From Sorghum bicolor (taxonomy: Eukaryota; Streptophyta; Magnoliopsida; Poales; Poaceae): 64,000 nt of DNA. The stretch lies in the NCBI RefSeq assembly GCF_000003195.3, contig NC_012872.2, forward strand, positions 51,627,695-51,691,694. The letters run 5' to 3'. The notes below the pieces were generated by a model. That model saw only the letters and a list, made by a program, of their open reading frames with translations, was not told where the DNA came from and made no database searches. Below, one piece after another: positions 47,660 to 60,075 of this stretch (its first letter is position 1; each line of letters starts with the position of its first letter). Both the position numbers and the translations under genes were made by a program.

Positions 47660-49082
47660 GTGTACGGCGGGGTCGCAAACGAGAACCAAAGAAAAAGAAA
47701 CCGGAGGAACAAGAACAGATGCGAACCGAAAGGAACGAGAACAGATGCGAACCGAAGGAACAAGAACAGATGCGGACCTTCAACGATTTCCGCCGGGTCG
47801 GTGGACGTCGGCGTCGGCGACTCGGCGAGATGGCGAGTTGGCGCGGGAGCAAAAATCGAAGGAAGCTGAGGACTCGCCGAGATTGCGGAGAGTCGAAGAC
47901 GGCGACGGGTGGGATCAGGGGTCTGGCAGGTGGGCCTTTGTACGTATAATATACAGGTAGATCCGTATCCCCTACGTTTTTTTTAGAAACCGTATCCCTT
48001 ACTATAAGGCGGTATCCTTAAAAAAATACTATACGGCGGCGGTATGATACTTGATACGTGGTCTGGGCCGCGGCCCAACTCGAGACGCGTCTTCATTGAG
48101 TCGGTGGCCGGCCCAGCCCACTAAACTGGCTCCAATATGCGCTCCCCTCTTGGCTTTCCATTGCCAGCGCCAGCAGGAGGAAGGCAGCTGCAGCCTGCAG
48201 CAGAGCAGACCAACCGCCAATCGTGTGACGCCCCCCCTGCTGCTGTTCAACCCTCCCCTTCCCCAGTCCGCGGCCGCCCAGCCACCGCCGCCGCCACCAC
48301 GGCTCCTCGATCAGGGTCTTCCCTCCTCTTCGCCCTTCGCCCCCCGCAAGTCCCGCGCGATTGATGAGTATTTTTCTCCCCGTCCCTTGGAGCGACTCGG
48401 TGGATGCGAGGGACCTGCCCGCGCTCGACCCGCCTTCGCCGCTATCTCGCCGCCTCGCCGCCGCCCGGCGGGCAGCCTCCTGCTCTCACCTTCCTTCCCC
48501 GGAGCTAGCCGCAGGCCCATGGGCTAGCGACTCACGTTTCGCCCTCCTGCGATCGCGAGCGGAGGCGCGGCCTGCGGGATCCGCCCGTCTCCTCCTCGCG
48601 CTCTCGGAATAATCCAAATAACTCCTTGGTCTCGATCCTCGGAGTTGCTGGCCTGCGTGTAGATCGCCTCCTGCTGATGCGAGTGTTGTGCTTTCCAGTA
48701 ACAAGAGTGTACAGTTGTTGTTGCGTCTTGGGGATGTGAATCCTGTCCTCGGTGGGGATCCAGCTCACGCTAGATTTTTCCCCCCTTTTGCTTTGCACTT
48801 TTTCATCACTCGGGAGGGGAAAGATTGGGTTCCTGGGTGATTAACACTCAATCGCTGTGCAGGAGGATTCTACCTTATCTTCTAATTGCTGTTTCCGTAC
48901 TCCTAATGCAAGTAGTGGGGAGGCAAAGTAACGATTGTATTGCCGGTTTTGGGGACATATTCTTGGGGATATTCCACCCTGTACAAAGATATCCCTTACC
49001 CTTAGTTTAGTTTGATGCTCAAATCATTAGTGGTGGGGAGTGCACATATCACAAATCCTGATTATACTCGGCCATTCGAGTT
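47660..49082. promoter_or_regulatory. Divergent promoter interval and carrier 5' leader
   Basis: The interval separates two oppositely transcribed genes. From about 48140 to 48600 it is GC-rich with CCGCCGCC runs and probably transcribed as the carrier's 5' exon. 48600-49080 is AT-richer and may hold a leader intron. An open frame at 48051-48527 has no recognised homology. At 47963-48002 a T8 tract is flanked by near-repeats of CCGTATCCC. Confidence 0.4.
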
Positions 49083-51500
49083 ATGGGTTCCTCACAAGAA
49101 TCCACCTTCTCCTCGGCCTCAGCGGCTGCACAAGTGAATGCTTCCGCTCTCGACTTGCTACCGGTCTATGCCAAGGAGCTTATTGCTGGCGGCGCTGCTG
49201 GTGCATTTGCAAAGACTGCGGTAGCACCACTGGAGAGGGTCAAGATCTTATTGCAGGTCCCCAACTGCCCATTCTATCAATTTCAGTGTGTGTGTGGGGT
49301 GATTGTGTTGATGTTTTAGCTCACTTGCTGCACATTTTCTGTTTGCTTTGTAGACAAGAACTGAAGGTTTCCAGTCCCTTGGGATCCTCCAGTCCTTGAG
49401 GAAGCTGTGGCAGTACGAGGGAATTCGAGGCTTCTACAAGTGAGTACCATGGTAGAGATCCCTCAGGCTTTTTTACTGCTGAAATAAGTATAGTGATCTG
49501 AATCCACTGTTACTATCCATGCAGAGGGAACGGTGCAAGCGTGCTTCGGATTGTTCCATATGCAGCATTACATTACATGACATATGAACAGTACAGGTGC
49601 TGGATATTGAACAATTTTGCTCCATCAATAGGTACAGGGCCTGTCGTTGATCTTTTAGCGGGCTCTGCTGCTGGTGGTACTGCAGTTTTGTGTACATACC
49701 CATTAGACTTGGCTAGGACCAAGCTGGCATACCAGGTATTGTACTACCATGTTCACTGATGCATATTTTTTTTTTCCATTTTGTTCCTTTGATTGTAGTG
49801 AAGAGTCTCCATCAATAGATGTATGGCTGGAACAACTCTCTGAGCAAATATTAGTTGTTGTTTTTTTTCATTTTGTTCCTTTGATTGTAGTGAAGAGTCT
49901 CCATCAATAGATGTATTGCTGGAACAACTCTCTGAGCAAATATTAGTAGTTTTTTTTTTTTTCATTTTGTTCCTTTGATTGTAGTGAAGAGTCTCCATCA
50001 ATAGATGTATTGCTGGAACAACTCTGAGCAAGTATTAGATGTTTACACCATGTCAGCTTTTGATCAAATATTAGTTGTTTACACCATGTCAGCTTTTGAT
50101 GTATTGTTATTACAAATGTTGGCTCAAGGCTGTTAACACTAATTTCTTCATGGTTGCTCCAAGGTTTCAAATGTTGGCCAGCCTGGCAATGCTTTTGGAA
50201 ATTCTGGTCAACAACAAACATATAATGGCATAAAGGATGTCTTCAAGACTGTTTACAAGGAAGGAGGCGCACGATCTTTATATCGTGGAGTAGGTATGTC
50301 TTATCCTCTCAGTCTCATTTCATTCGCTTGGATTTGTAGTATCGTTTATGGCCCATCAGTGTGAGGCTAGCAATTTATTCTGTTTCTTTCCAGCGTTGCC
50401 ATGCCAGCTAATGTTCCGCACTTGCACACCTTTGTTTCTAATGTAACATGATGCTAGGTTGATACCAAATATGTATATTCTGTTCTTTCTTGGTTTTCCT
50501 GAAAACATGATGGCACTATTGTTAGTTAGTTTAAATCCCTAGGACTGGTTCCATGGTGACCAGAAACACTATTGCCAGGGATATATTAGTTTAACATGAG
50601 TTACCATATGAATATCGTGAAATTTGTAGTTTAAATTACATTACTTGAGATGTCTGTATTATTTATTTAGGTTTATATTATTACAACACACGAGAGGAGG
50701 GTTCAAGATTCTTTTAATCAATTACAGGCCCAACTCTTATTGGTATTCTTCCATACGCCGGCTTAAAATTTTACATATACGAAGATCTGAAATCTCAAGT
50801 TCCAGAAGATTACAAGAATTCTGTTATATTGAAGCTCTCTTGCGGAGCTTTAGCTGGTCTATTTGGACAAACGCTCACTTATCCACTGGATGTTGTCCGA
50901 AGACAAATGCAGGTACATTTCTTGTCTTCCATGCATTGATAATCTGCTAAATCTTATCTGTGATGCCTACGGTCACCACTCACAAGACTTCCTTTCTTCA
51001 GGTTCAGAGCAAGCAGCCTCAAAATTCAAGTGATGGCTTCCGTATAAGAGGAACTTTCCAGGGTCTCTTATTGATCATTCATTGCCAAGGGTGGAGACAA
51101 CTCTTTGCTGGTTTGAGCCTTAACTATGTCAAGGTAATAAGCCAGGACAAAATTAAAGAAAGGCAAAATTTGAAAAATGAGAATCAGTATTGCAAAATGT
51201 GTGGCATGGAAAAATAACTTACTCTGTTGGGTTGCTCCATCTTTTCCTTTGCTTAGTTACAATTATTACTCATATTGTGTTGCTCCTTGTTTTCTTTTTT
51301 CTTAGTTGCAATTGTTAGACATCTACAACTGGGATGTTCATTTTTTACAATAATGTCAATTTCAAGTTTTATTTCTTGACACATGGACTTTTCAGGTTGT
51401 CCCTTCAGTAGCTATCGGCTTCACAACATATGACATGATGAAGACATTGCTAGGGGTTCCTCCTAGAGAGAGAGTCCATGCGTCAGGTGGTAACAAATGA
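49083..51500 (+). CDS. Mitochondrial carrier, CoA transporter type (CoAc-like)
   Basis: A mitochondrial carrier family member. The closest match I know is the plant CoAc1/CoAc2 pair, which moves coenzyme A (or its derivatives) across the inner membrane. Exons are 49083-49256, 49354-49439, 49525-49735, 50164-50293, 50728-50912, 51002-51133 and 51396-51500; all introns are GT-AG and the frame closes at 340 aa. The three repeats carry the family signature: PLERVK (residues 49-54), PLDLART, and [10 protein letters not shown]. Each is followed by a G.xxLYRG/GFYKG-type segment, and [22 protein letters not shown] matches the CoAc subfamily closely. Six transmembrane helices are expected. Intron 3 contains a 92-bp minisatellite. 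No lesion was seen. Substrate assignment rests on family resemblance. Confidence 0.93.
49777..50038 (+). repeat. Intronic minisatellite, three 92-94-bp units
   Basis: Three near-identical units starting at 49777, 49869 and 49963 contain 'gattgtagtgaagagtctcc' and are separated by T tracts of varying length. A further pair, TGTTTACACCATGTCAGC, follows at 50040 and 50076. Each unit carries a potential branch/acceptor-like 'gattgtag'. Confidence 0.9.
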
Positions 51501-52418
51501 AGCAATATTGGCCATCCTTGTGTTATGACTGAAGAAAATCTAGGCTGTCGCATTGTTATTCTTGTTATGAATCCTATTGCTATCACCCTATGTTGCATAT
51601 GATGGAGAGTATTGTATATTGGTCAAATAGTTCTGTGTCTGTAACCGTCGGTCGAGTTGCTTGTACCATCCATTATGCTACTTGTAATTTGTAATCATGA
51701 ATACAATGATGGTACCAGAGTTGCCCTACATTAACAATATTAGTAGTGCCCTTATTGGAGATTCTGGTGTTTATGTCATCAAATGTGCCTGAAGATATTT
51801 TATATATCAAATGTTAGCAAAGACGAAGATGAAGCCTTGATGGTTTCTATCAATAGAATCTCCAACATTTCATGAGCTTGTTTTTTTAGCTTATCTATTG
51901 AATCTATCAGCTATTTAGCAGTATTTTTCTCCCACAACAAATCAGCTTGGTCTAACAAAATCACCTTTTATCTTTGAGACTACTCATTGGCCCCCTTTCT
52001 TTGTAAAAATAAACTCTTCTCATGCAACTTGATTACAAATAGAACCAACCTCAACAAATATGGAAAATTGCTGCCTGAGTTGAGCTAAAATTTTGTTCAG
52101 CATTAGCAAAATTGGTTCTCACATGTTTATACAAGGCTTCACACACACACACACTGTATTATCTTAACCAAAAATAAACCAATTGTGTTCACATAAATTA
52201 AATCAATCCACAAGGGTGACAATAATTACATCATATAAAATGTAGCCATTGCCCCATCATCACAGATGATAGTAAAAATCAATAGAGATTTTTCTTAAGA
52301 TAAGAGAACACAACCGCAGACTGTACACCACCCAGGCACCCACAATCCCATGCACTCCCCATGTAATTTCCAAGTCCAATATCACAAAACCAGAAATCCA
52401 CAGCTGATCTGCAATCAG
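51501..52418. other. Convergent 3' regions
   Basis: The carrier gene and the next minus-strand gene converge here. The first 250 bp probably form the carrier 3' untranslated region. A short AC microsatellite lies at about 52140-52155. No gene was seen. Confidence 0.5.
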
Positions 52419-55400
52419 TTAATCTTTCTTCTTGTTGCCCGGGGAGCAGAACCTCTCAAACAGCATGGCGAAGAACCCAGCGAAATCGAGCCGCTTCTTC
52501 GGGTCATCTTTCTCCACCTCCCCCCTGTTTGTTTCTTCAGGCTTGTCTCCTGCAGCTGAAGTTTCAGCAGCAGCAGCAGTCTCAACTGGAATTTCAGTTT
52601 CAGTTTCAGCTGCTGGGGCTGCCTGCTGCTGCAAAGCTGTGGCGACAGCCTGAATCTCTTCTACTGCTTGCTCCAACACATTAGGTTCTTCAGTCTTGTC
52701 AGCAGAGGCACTCTCATCGACGCTCTGCGCCACCTCGCCTTCTTCTGCCTTCTCTTCAGACTCAGGTTCTTTATCTTTGCCTGTTCAAGGTAAGGATGAT
52801 GCAAATGTTTAAAGATCAAGGCTGTGAATGGGCAGGAGTCACCAATGAAATCCCCAGAAACAATGCATTTCTTACCATGTCTCCGCAGATGGAGAGCATC
52901 AGCAAGGCTCTTCACCTCGTCCTTGACCTTTTCCACCACTTCTGGGTGGCTCTTCACCTTGTCCATCACTGCACTGACCTTTTCCATCACTTCTGGGTGG
53001 CTCTTCACCTTGTCCATCACTGAACTGAAAGCATCCATGTCCTTGTTTCCCTGTTCTTCGCTTCCTTGCTCTACAGTATCGACATGGATTCTTCTCAGAG
53101 AAAATAATTTTGTTTCAATGCAAAAAGAAATAGAAGGAAAAAAAAAGGGACCTAATTTAGATGGTTCACTCAGAGGCATACAGAAGTTTGGGTGCAATAG
53201 CTTCTTAAAAGTCAGCAAATGGGGGTGGGCGCAGTTGAATTCAGGCATCACCACAGGAAATACTGACAGGATTGCACTAATAATGACGATAATTTACGGT
53301 GACCTAGATCCACTAGCTAATAATGACGAAAAACAGTGGGGGGGGGGGGGGGGGGGGATTATCTGCTGACTGATCAATTCGACTTCGACTGGAAAGGATT
53401 CTTCACACAACAGACAAGATGCCAAATCCCCATACAAAAACGTGCAGACAAAACGAAGAAAGGGCAAAGCCTGCGATTTGTTGAATCGAAACTTACAGAG
53501 TGAAGAAGAGGCCCTTACAAGCTGAACCAGATTGCAGATTTGTTGAAGGACAGTGAAGTAAGCAAATATAAGTGGGGAAAGCTTAACTGACGAAAACTGA
53601 GAGGGGAAGTGCTTTTCGGTGTGAAGCTATAGAACCGTGGCCCGTGGTATGTTGGCTCTAACTGAGCCCCTTGATATGGGCTAATGACAAATGTTTTATG
53701 TGTTATATACACAGATAAAGCTTAACTGGAGCACCATGCATAATAATACTACATGGTAGGACACAGTGCAGGAGAGTGACAGCGAAATGGACGCAGGCAA
53801 ACTGCAGGCATTCATGGTGGTTGGTCGAGGATGATCCTGCTGCATCGTGGCTTGCACGGCGCAGCAGGCAGCAGCCTGTGTCATACAGAGTGTCACTTGA
53901 TGCAGCTGGGTCAATCAAACCCTACTTTAATTATTCTCAAACAGTGCTTTAATTTTATTCCCTATACTTGCCAGCATTGATCCTGGAAGCGATATATACT
54001 AGGAAATAACAGTTGGATTCTTTGTTGTCTGCAGCTTTAGTTTGTGAATTCTGGGTGGACAAATGGAGTTGGATTATGGGATTTGGTTTGTCTGGTACGC
54101 ATGTCGTATTAGGGTCAACTAATAACGATCTGGCACATGCAGGTCCGCTAAGAGGACAAAGGAACATGGTGCTTGAGCTGTAACTGTCTGTCCAAAAAAA
54201 AAGATAATTGCTGTATTCATCTCACAATGATCTCTGATTGGATAGTTTCTTTGCTTCATCTTTTTTAAGATTATTAGGAATGGTTCATGGACAAAAAAAA
54301 ATCTGGAAAATGGTATCAGGTACACCTTCAATCAGACGATCACACATGCCCAACATCCTAAGAGAATCATTGTGAGAAAGTTGCTTTTACTTGGAAGTAA
54401 AGCTAAGAAACCCTATAGGCCAGGAGACATAATCCAAGGAGGGTAGTCCGCTTCGAAAATGAAGTATGAAATGTTCATAAGCGCGACTGCGCGAGGCATT
54501 TTTTTCTTTGCCACTTTCTAACTTTTATTTACCCCAGATAATTACATTGTTTAGCGCATCATCTAGAATATGGCTTGGCATCATTAGAGAAAAGTTGGCT
54601 TATTTTCTACATGATGTGTGATTTTTCTTCAAAAGGACGTCAGAAGCGTTGCTGCAAGTTTTATTACAAGGACAAATAAAAAAGCACAAGTCCTCGCCTA
54701 GTTTTGGTTTTAGTGAAAACCAGATCCAAAGAAAACCACACAACTAGGGTACAACCACCAAACAACTCCGGTACCAAGATCTACCCAAACAACATCAAGT
54801 GTGATATTTCTGTTGCAGAAGTGCAGATGATTTGTTTCACTGTCATGATACAAATCGACCTACTCCAATATCATAAAATCAAATCGACCCTTCTTCATGC
54901 ACCAGTGTTACATCACTGCTTACTTAATCACATAGCTCGTGGGTATCTTATCTTATCTATAACTCTTATAATCCTAAACCCCACTAAACTATTTCTCTAA
55001 GCATGCAAGCTATCCACCTAAGCAATGCACTACCATATTCAATTAAAATCCACTAAGTAAAACCTCAATAACTATTTATCTCAACATGCAATGCACTACC
55101 ATATATACAATTAAAATCTAATAGCACACATGACAACTGTAGTGTCCATATCAGCAAAACAAATAAGTATAGCCAACATCATCATACTACATAATCCATT
55201 AATCCACAATTCCCGCAGCAACGCGCGGGGTATGCTCCTAGTTTACAGGAGTCAGGCAGGACTTGTTCTGCATCCATGCAGAGTTGAGTCATGTGTGGGG
55301 ACTAAACTATTTCTCTAAGCATGCAAGGTATCCACCTAAGCAATGCACTACCATATTCGATTAAAATCCACTAAGTAAAATCTCAATAACTATTTATCTC

Positions 55401-57014
55401 AACATGCAATGCACTACCATATATACAATTAAAATCCAATAGCACACATGACAACTGTAGTGTCCATATCAGCAAAACAAATAAGTATAGCCAACATCAT
55501 CATACTACATAATCCATTAATCCAGAATTCCCGCAGCAACGCGCGGGGTATGCTCCTAGTACTCTTATAAAGCAAAACCCCACTACCATCCCACTACCTA
55601 TTTCTTTCAACATGCAAGGTATCCAACTAAGCAATCCACTATTACACATAATTAAAATCTATTAGCTCATGTAATTATAATGTCCACATCAGTAAGTCAC
55701 CTATTTCTATGAACATGCAAGCTGTTCAACCAAGCAATACACATTCTAACCCTATTTATATTTCTTCTTCATGCCCGCGGCAACACGTGGGGAATCCTCC
55801 TAGTTTCCTTTCAAATAGAATCATATCCAAGAAGGTTAGTTCACCTAATTAGGAGAACAGGTTCCAATTGCTTAATGTCCAGATGCATCCATGTTCAAAT
55901 AACATTTAGAGTGGCATCCTAAGTATGTTACCATAGTCCATAAACATTGGTCTTTGCTTTCTTATATACACACAATGTATAATCGCAGTTTATTGCAGAA
56001 GTGTTACTTATGGTCTTATGCATGGATGCCCATACTAAATAAAACATTTTTTGGTAGCATGTAGGGATTGATTGACTTTACAATTTTGTGATCTAATTGG
56101 GACCGTGAAAAAATATATATCAAATGCAATCGTTGAACTGCACTAAGAAAAAATGCAGACAAAAGTTACTTTTCGTGAAACAAAACATCACGAGGGCCGT
56201 GTGATCAACTCAATGCAAGAAGATTGATGGATTGTTGCAATTTGCAGCCTCTTTTTTTTTTTTCCTTTGAAGCCACTCTAAATGAGTGCGGCTTACCTAG
56301 TTCCTTTGAACGGCTGGCGTCGGAATGACTTCCGAGTTCTTCTTTCGCTTGAAGCTTCTCAGTCGCCATTTCGGCATCTATAGATTAATCCCAAACGTCA
56401 GGAAAAACATTAATAGTAATATGCAAGGCACGACTGTGTGCTTAAGACAGCCAAATGATGTGTAAGTAATATGCAAGGCACGATCTGGTAATACATTTAA
56501 ATTCAGCTCTCAAACCTTACGGGAAATAGAATTGCTTCTCTTTGCTGCGCTTTCCAGAATATAGTATATCTGTCGCTTATCAGACCAGCAGTTTTGTTTT
56601 CTTGACTTTGACCAAATAAAACGTGTGGCATAAAAATATAGCCTTTCAGGTCCATATCAAAGCAATTTCAAAGCCATTTAGGTAGGCAATTAAAAGTGTA
56701 TCTGCAACGATCAACCGACTATTTGCCGTGTTATTAACTAACAACGACAGCTTGAAATCCAAACCATTTGGACTTTGTTTTAATCACTAATCAGTGAGCA
56801 TCCAGACTTGAGAGAGGCTGAACAGGTCAAGGAAGAATAGCTACTGTACTTCTGAAGCTAGCAGTAGATGACATTTCTACAATCTGCATACAAAACTTAG
56901 GATAAACATGAGGGCAAATAGCTAACCATTCTTCTTCCCACGGCCATGTTTTCCCTTCTTCTGTGATCCTTCAGAGTCTTTGACTTTCTTTGAGTTCTTC
57001 CTCTGAAAGAACAT
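52419..57014 (-). CDS. Lys/Glu-rich protein of unknown function, four exons
   Basis: The exon model on the minus strand is 56927-57014, 56297-56377, 52876-53070 and 52419-52780. The GT-AG introns have compatible phases and give 241 aa. The first 30 residues are strongly basic (KKVKDSEGSQKKGKHGRGKK). Two near-identical 17-residue repeats follow (VMDKVKSHPEVMEKV and VMDKVKSHPEVVEKV), probably helical or coiled. Then comes an acidic segment (KEPESEEKAEEGE), an Ala/Glu/Thr-rich stretch, and the C-terminal tail KKRLDFAGFFAMLFERFCSP ending in a lysine run. I do not recognise the family. The start is uncertain: exon 1 extends to an acceptor at 57038, and further 5' exons may exist near 57577. The 3.2-kb intron contains three Helitron-like units. 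Confidence 0.7.
53338..53357 (+). repeat. Run of 20 G (20 C on the sense strand of the intron)
   Basis: An uninterrupted G20 tract in the large intron of the minus-strand gene. It could form stacked G structures. Its length may be affected by sequencing. Confidence 0.9.
54951..55241 (+). mobile_element. Small non-autonomous Helitron, unit 1 (291 bp)
   Basis: Begins TCTTATCTATAACTC after an A. Ends with the hairpin CCCGC...GCGGG (55212-55229), then nine to twelve bases and CTAG, followed by T. TC start, hairpin near the 3' end, CTRR terminus and A/T insertion point are the Helitron hallmarks. No coding capacity. Confidence 0.75.
55301..55559 (+). mobile_element. Small Helitron, unit 2 (5'-truncated copy of unit 1)
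   Basis: 55301-55560 repeats 54983-55242 with about five mismatches in 260 bp and has the same hairpin and CTAG end. The first about 30 bp of unit 1 are missing. Confidence 0.75.
55561..55803 (+). mobile_element. Small Helitron-like unit 3
   Basis: Starts directly behind the CTAG of unit 2 ('actcttataaagcaaaacccc', the 5' style of unit 1). Ends CCCGCGGCAACACGTGGGG...CCTAG at 55803, followed by T. The sequence is diverged, with related internal phrases ('catgcaaggtatcca'). Confidence 0.65.
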
Positions 57015-58356
57015 CTTGTTCTTTTTCCTACTCTTACACTGCGGTAATCACATGTAATTAAGGAAAAAGATTAAGCAATCTACCACAGAGATTCAAGGAA
57101 GGTAAATGCAAATTTCAGCTACTTTTGAAAACAATCTGCCATGTCAGTATGTTCTGCCTCATCATCAGAAGCTGTGACTTACGTGTTCTAATTCGTGGTG
57201 TTTGGCACAAAAAAGGGCCCATAAATGGCTTTCTAGAGGATGATCCCTGTTGTTCTAACCCTCGAACATACGTCAACCCGCTCATTGGCATAGAAATCCA
57301 ATAGCAAAATCCGAACAAAATGTGTTGAAGCTTGTTGGCAGCAAAGGGGTAAGAGCATAATCACGCAAGGCAGGAGAGAAGATCTAATGCAGTGAATGAA
57401 TAAGAACAACCTAAACTAGTTTCTGATTAACAAGAACAACCTACTTCAATGACGATCTACTGGCAAAATTAACACCATTCGAGTACACAGCTACATAGCT
57501 ACCTACCAAAAGGAATGATAGATAACAGAAGCATGCATGTAAATAAAGCATCTGATCGGATTTGCATGCATCTTACCAATCTTCCTTGATATGAAGGGTA
57601 GAGTCGTTTCAATAGAGAGAATTGTAGAAGAGGAGGAGTTAAGCGTATTCAGGGGGGACATGTCATGCAACATGGCCCTGCTTTTATGGAGCCAATCTCT
57701 AATAGTCGCTGCCACAATTCAAGCATGTCGACTATAGTTGGCCTCCGGTAACCCAATCCGCAACCATGAGCTTCCAATTTTATTTTTTTATTCTGTTTTG
57801 CTTCTGTTCAATTTATTATTTTTTTTTAAAAAAAAATTGTTATTGGCCGAACAACAGAAAACAAAACTATCGGTTTCTTTCTGTCCTTCCGATACGGCAC
57901 TAGACAAGTAGACATGAATATCTTCTTGGTTTGACTTAACCAGCGCAATGATGACACTGCACGCTTCTCTGAGAGGAGGTTGTTGTTGCACATGAAGGTA
58001 CAAATTGCATTGCAGGCACGTATGTACAAACTTTTTTTTTTGATTCACAAGAACTAGTTTTAAACCGGATCTGAAGTGTTGCACGTACGAGGAGTACGTC
58101 AGGGAGCCTCCTTGCCCTTTCTTGCTTGTACACTTTCTTTTGCTTATTGCACCAGCACAGTGTAATGCTTGCAAACTCAACACACAATACGATCGATCGA
58201 AGCATTGCCATGCATATGTTTCTGAAAGTTTGTTATGCCTTAATTATTCAATCTCCCTGCATCAACTAATGATGCTCGGTGATTTTTTTTTTTCAAAAGG
58301 CAGCAAAATGGTTTTGCTGTTTTTTTATTAGATGATGAAACAAAAAAGGTACATTA
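57015..58356. other. Upstream region of the minus-strand gene
   Basis: A minus-strand donor ATTG|GTAAGATGC at 57577 suggests a leader exon upstream of the four-exon gene. The frame through it (57503-57715) lacks an ATG at its start. The rest is AT-rich with no gene recognised. Confidence 0.35.
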
Positions 58357-58715
58357 GAGCATCTCCAACAACTTGGTAAAATTCACTTGTCAAATCTTGA
58401 GTTATAGCAAGTTGCTAATTTGTTTAGCAAAAGAAAAAATGATGTGTCTCCAATAAGTTGCTATTCTCACTTGGTAAAAATAGAGGATGACAGATGGGAC
58501 CCGCTCACTTGGTAAAAGAATATGTGTCTCCAACAAGTTGCGCTTGGGATAGCAACTTGGGATAGCAACTTGACAAATCTCGACAGTAGAAACCTCTGGA
58601 TAGCAACTTGGGAAATTTAGCAAGTTGAGATAAGAAGTTGTTGGAGGAGGATTTTTATGCTTTTAGCAAATTTGGTAGGATAGCATGTTGAAATACCAAG
58701 TTGTTGGAGATGCTC
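58357..58715 (+). mobile_element. Tourist-like MITE (359 bp), TTA duplication
   Basis: Inverted ends GAGCATCTCCAACAACTTGG and CCAAGTTGTTGGAGATGCTC are perfect over 20 bp. TTA is duplicated at 58354-58356 and 58716-58718. The interior repeats 'agcaacttgg/aagttgct' several times. Confidence 0.9.
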
Positions 58716-58739
58716 TTACAAGAGTCATCAGCTCCATTC

Positions 58740-60075
58740 GACTAAGACCTCCATCCACGGCCCCCTACAGGCCCCAGGCAGAGAGACTAGAGGAAACCAC
58801 TCCACCAAAGAAAAACAACGGCTAAAACTATTAAAGAAAACTGAGAGACAAACATCTGAAAACAAACACAAACAATAAAGCTAGCGCCCGAACGTCCGGC
58901 GAATAGAGCGAGTCCGGATGCCTACCCGCAAATACGGAGATGAGCTTCGCCCCGCGTCCATCCCGCATCAGCGCGTCCCACCAGCGTTCATCCCATGCAG
59001 CAAACCGTGTACGGATGCAGCACCGTCGCCCGCGTCGTACCATGCCTCCGCCTTGTGTCCCATCTGTAGCGCTGCTAAACTCCATGTTGAAGACAAGCTT
59101 GGATTGTAACGGCGAGATGGAGAAAAGGGAAGGAAGGGGAGGGGACAGAGAGGAGAGGGCGAGGCATGCCGCACAAGGTAGGAGCTGAAGCCCTGCAACC
59201 TCTGATCTATTTTTGAAACATCGAGATGCAATAATTGCAACATTCGTCTGAAGGCAAATGAAATACTTGAAACATTCTTCTATAACACTTGAAAACACAC
59301 ATCAAACACACTTGAAAACAATTGCAACAATACGTAAACATTCGAATTAAACACATGTGACGTCCAGATAAACATAATTACAACATGAGTCCCGAACAAC
59401 ACGGATGAAACAAATCTAATATGTGAAATACTCGAAACATGCTATTGCAACTTGCCCCTGAAACAATTGCAACAAATGCAATATGTACAATATTCCTCGA
59501 TCTACTTTTGCAACATCTATATGATTTTACTGCAACATACCTCTGAACCTTCTGAAACAATTGAAACATACAATTGCAATAGAGGATGGGGAGAAAGATC
59601 CTAGCGCAGGGAGCGCCATGGCCGCCGAGTGGGAGAAGCTCGGTCGCCAGTGTGAGAAAGGGTGCCACCGGGGTGGGAGGATGCCGCACCAGGGTGGGGG
59701 AGAACGCCTCGTCGAGTTGGGGATCCCGGTGGGGAAGGACGCTGCGCGGGAGGGGGAGGACGCCATGGTAGAGAGAGGACGCCGAGAGACACCTATATGG
59801 GGAGAGGATGTCGTGCCTTCCGCAACCGTGTGTTGCCTTGCCTAGGTGGGTAGAGTAGGAGCAGCAGGTTGGGCGACGGAGGAGGAGTAGCAGCAGGTGT
59901 GGACACGGAACAGGAGTGGTAGGAGCGGTAAGTGGAATAGGAGTGAGTCGAGCAAGTAGGAGCGAGTAGTGGAGTCAACAGAAGATATGGATATGCAAGG
60001 TTTATTGGGCTAGGATGCAGCAGGCCCACGAAGGAGCATCCGGATGGGACGGACATCTTGTGTACATCATTACCG
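58740..60075. repeat. Probable non-autonomous DNA transposon with A/C-rich microrepeats
   Basis: The left part contains GTCCGGATGC (58912) and the right part GCATCCGGATGGG (60028), a possible remnant inverted pair. The section 59210-59580 is built from degenerate 'tgaaacaattgcaaca' phrases. The open frames at 58918-59298 and 59561-59853 have no recognised homology. Confidence 0.35.

Noticed and set aside
48051..48527. A 158-codon frame upstream of the carrier gene
   Set aside because: GC-rich leader-like sequence with no known domain. It is more likely promoter and 5' untranslated region.
57503..57715. A 70-codon minus-strand frame ending at a good splice donor (57577)
   Set aside because: It starts with GTG, not ATG, and joining it to the next exon at 57038 gives an immediate stop. 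It was kept only as a possible leader exon.
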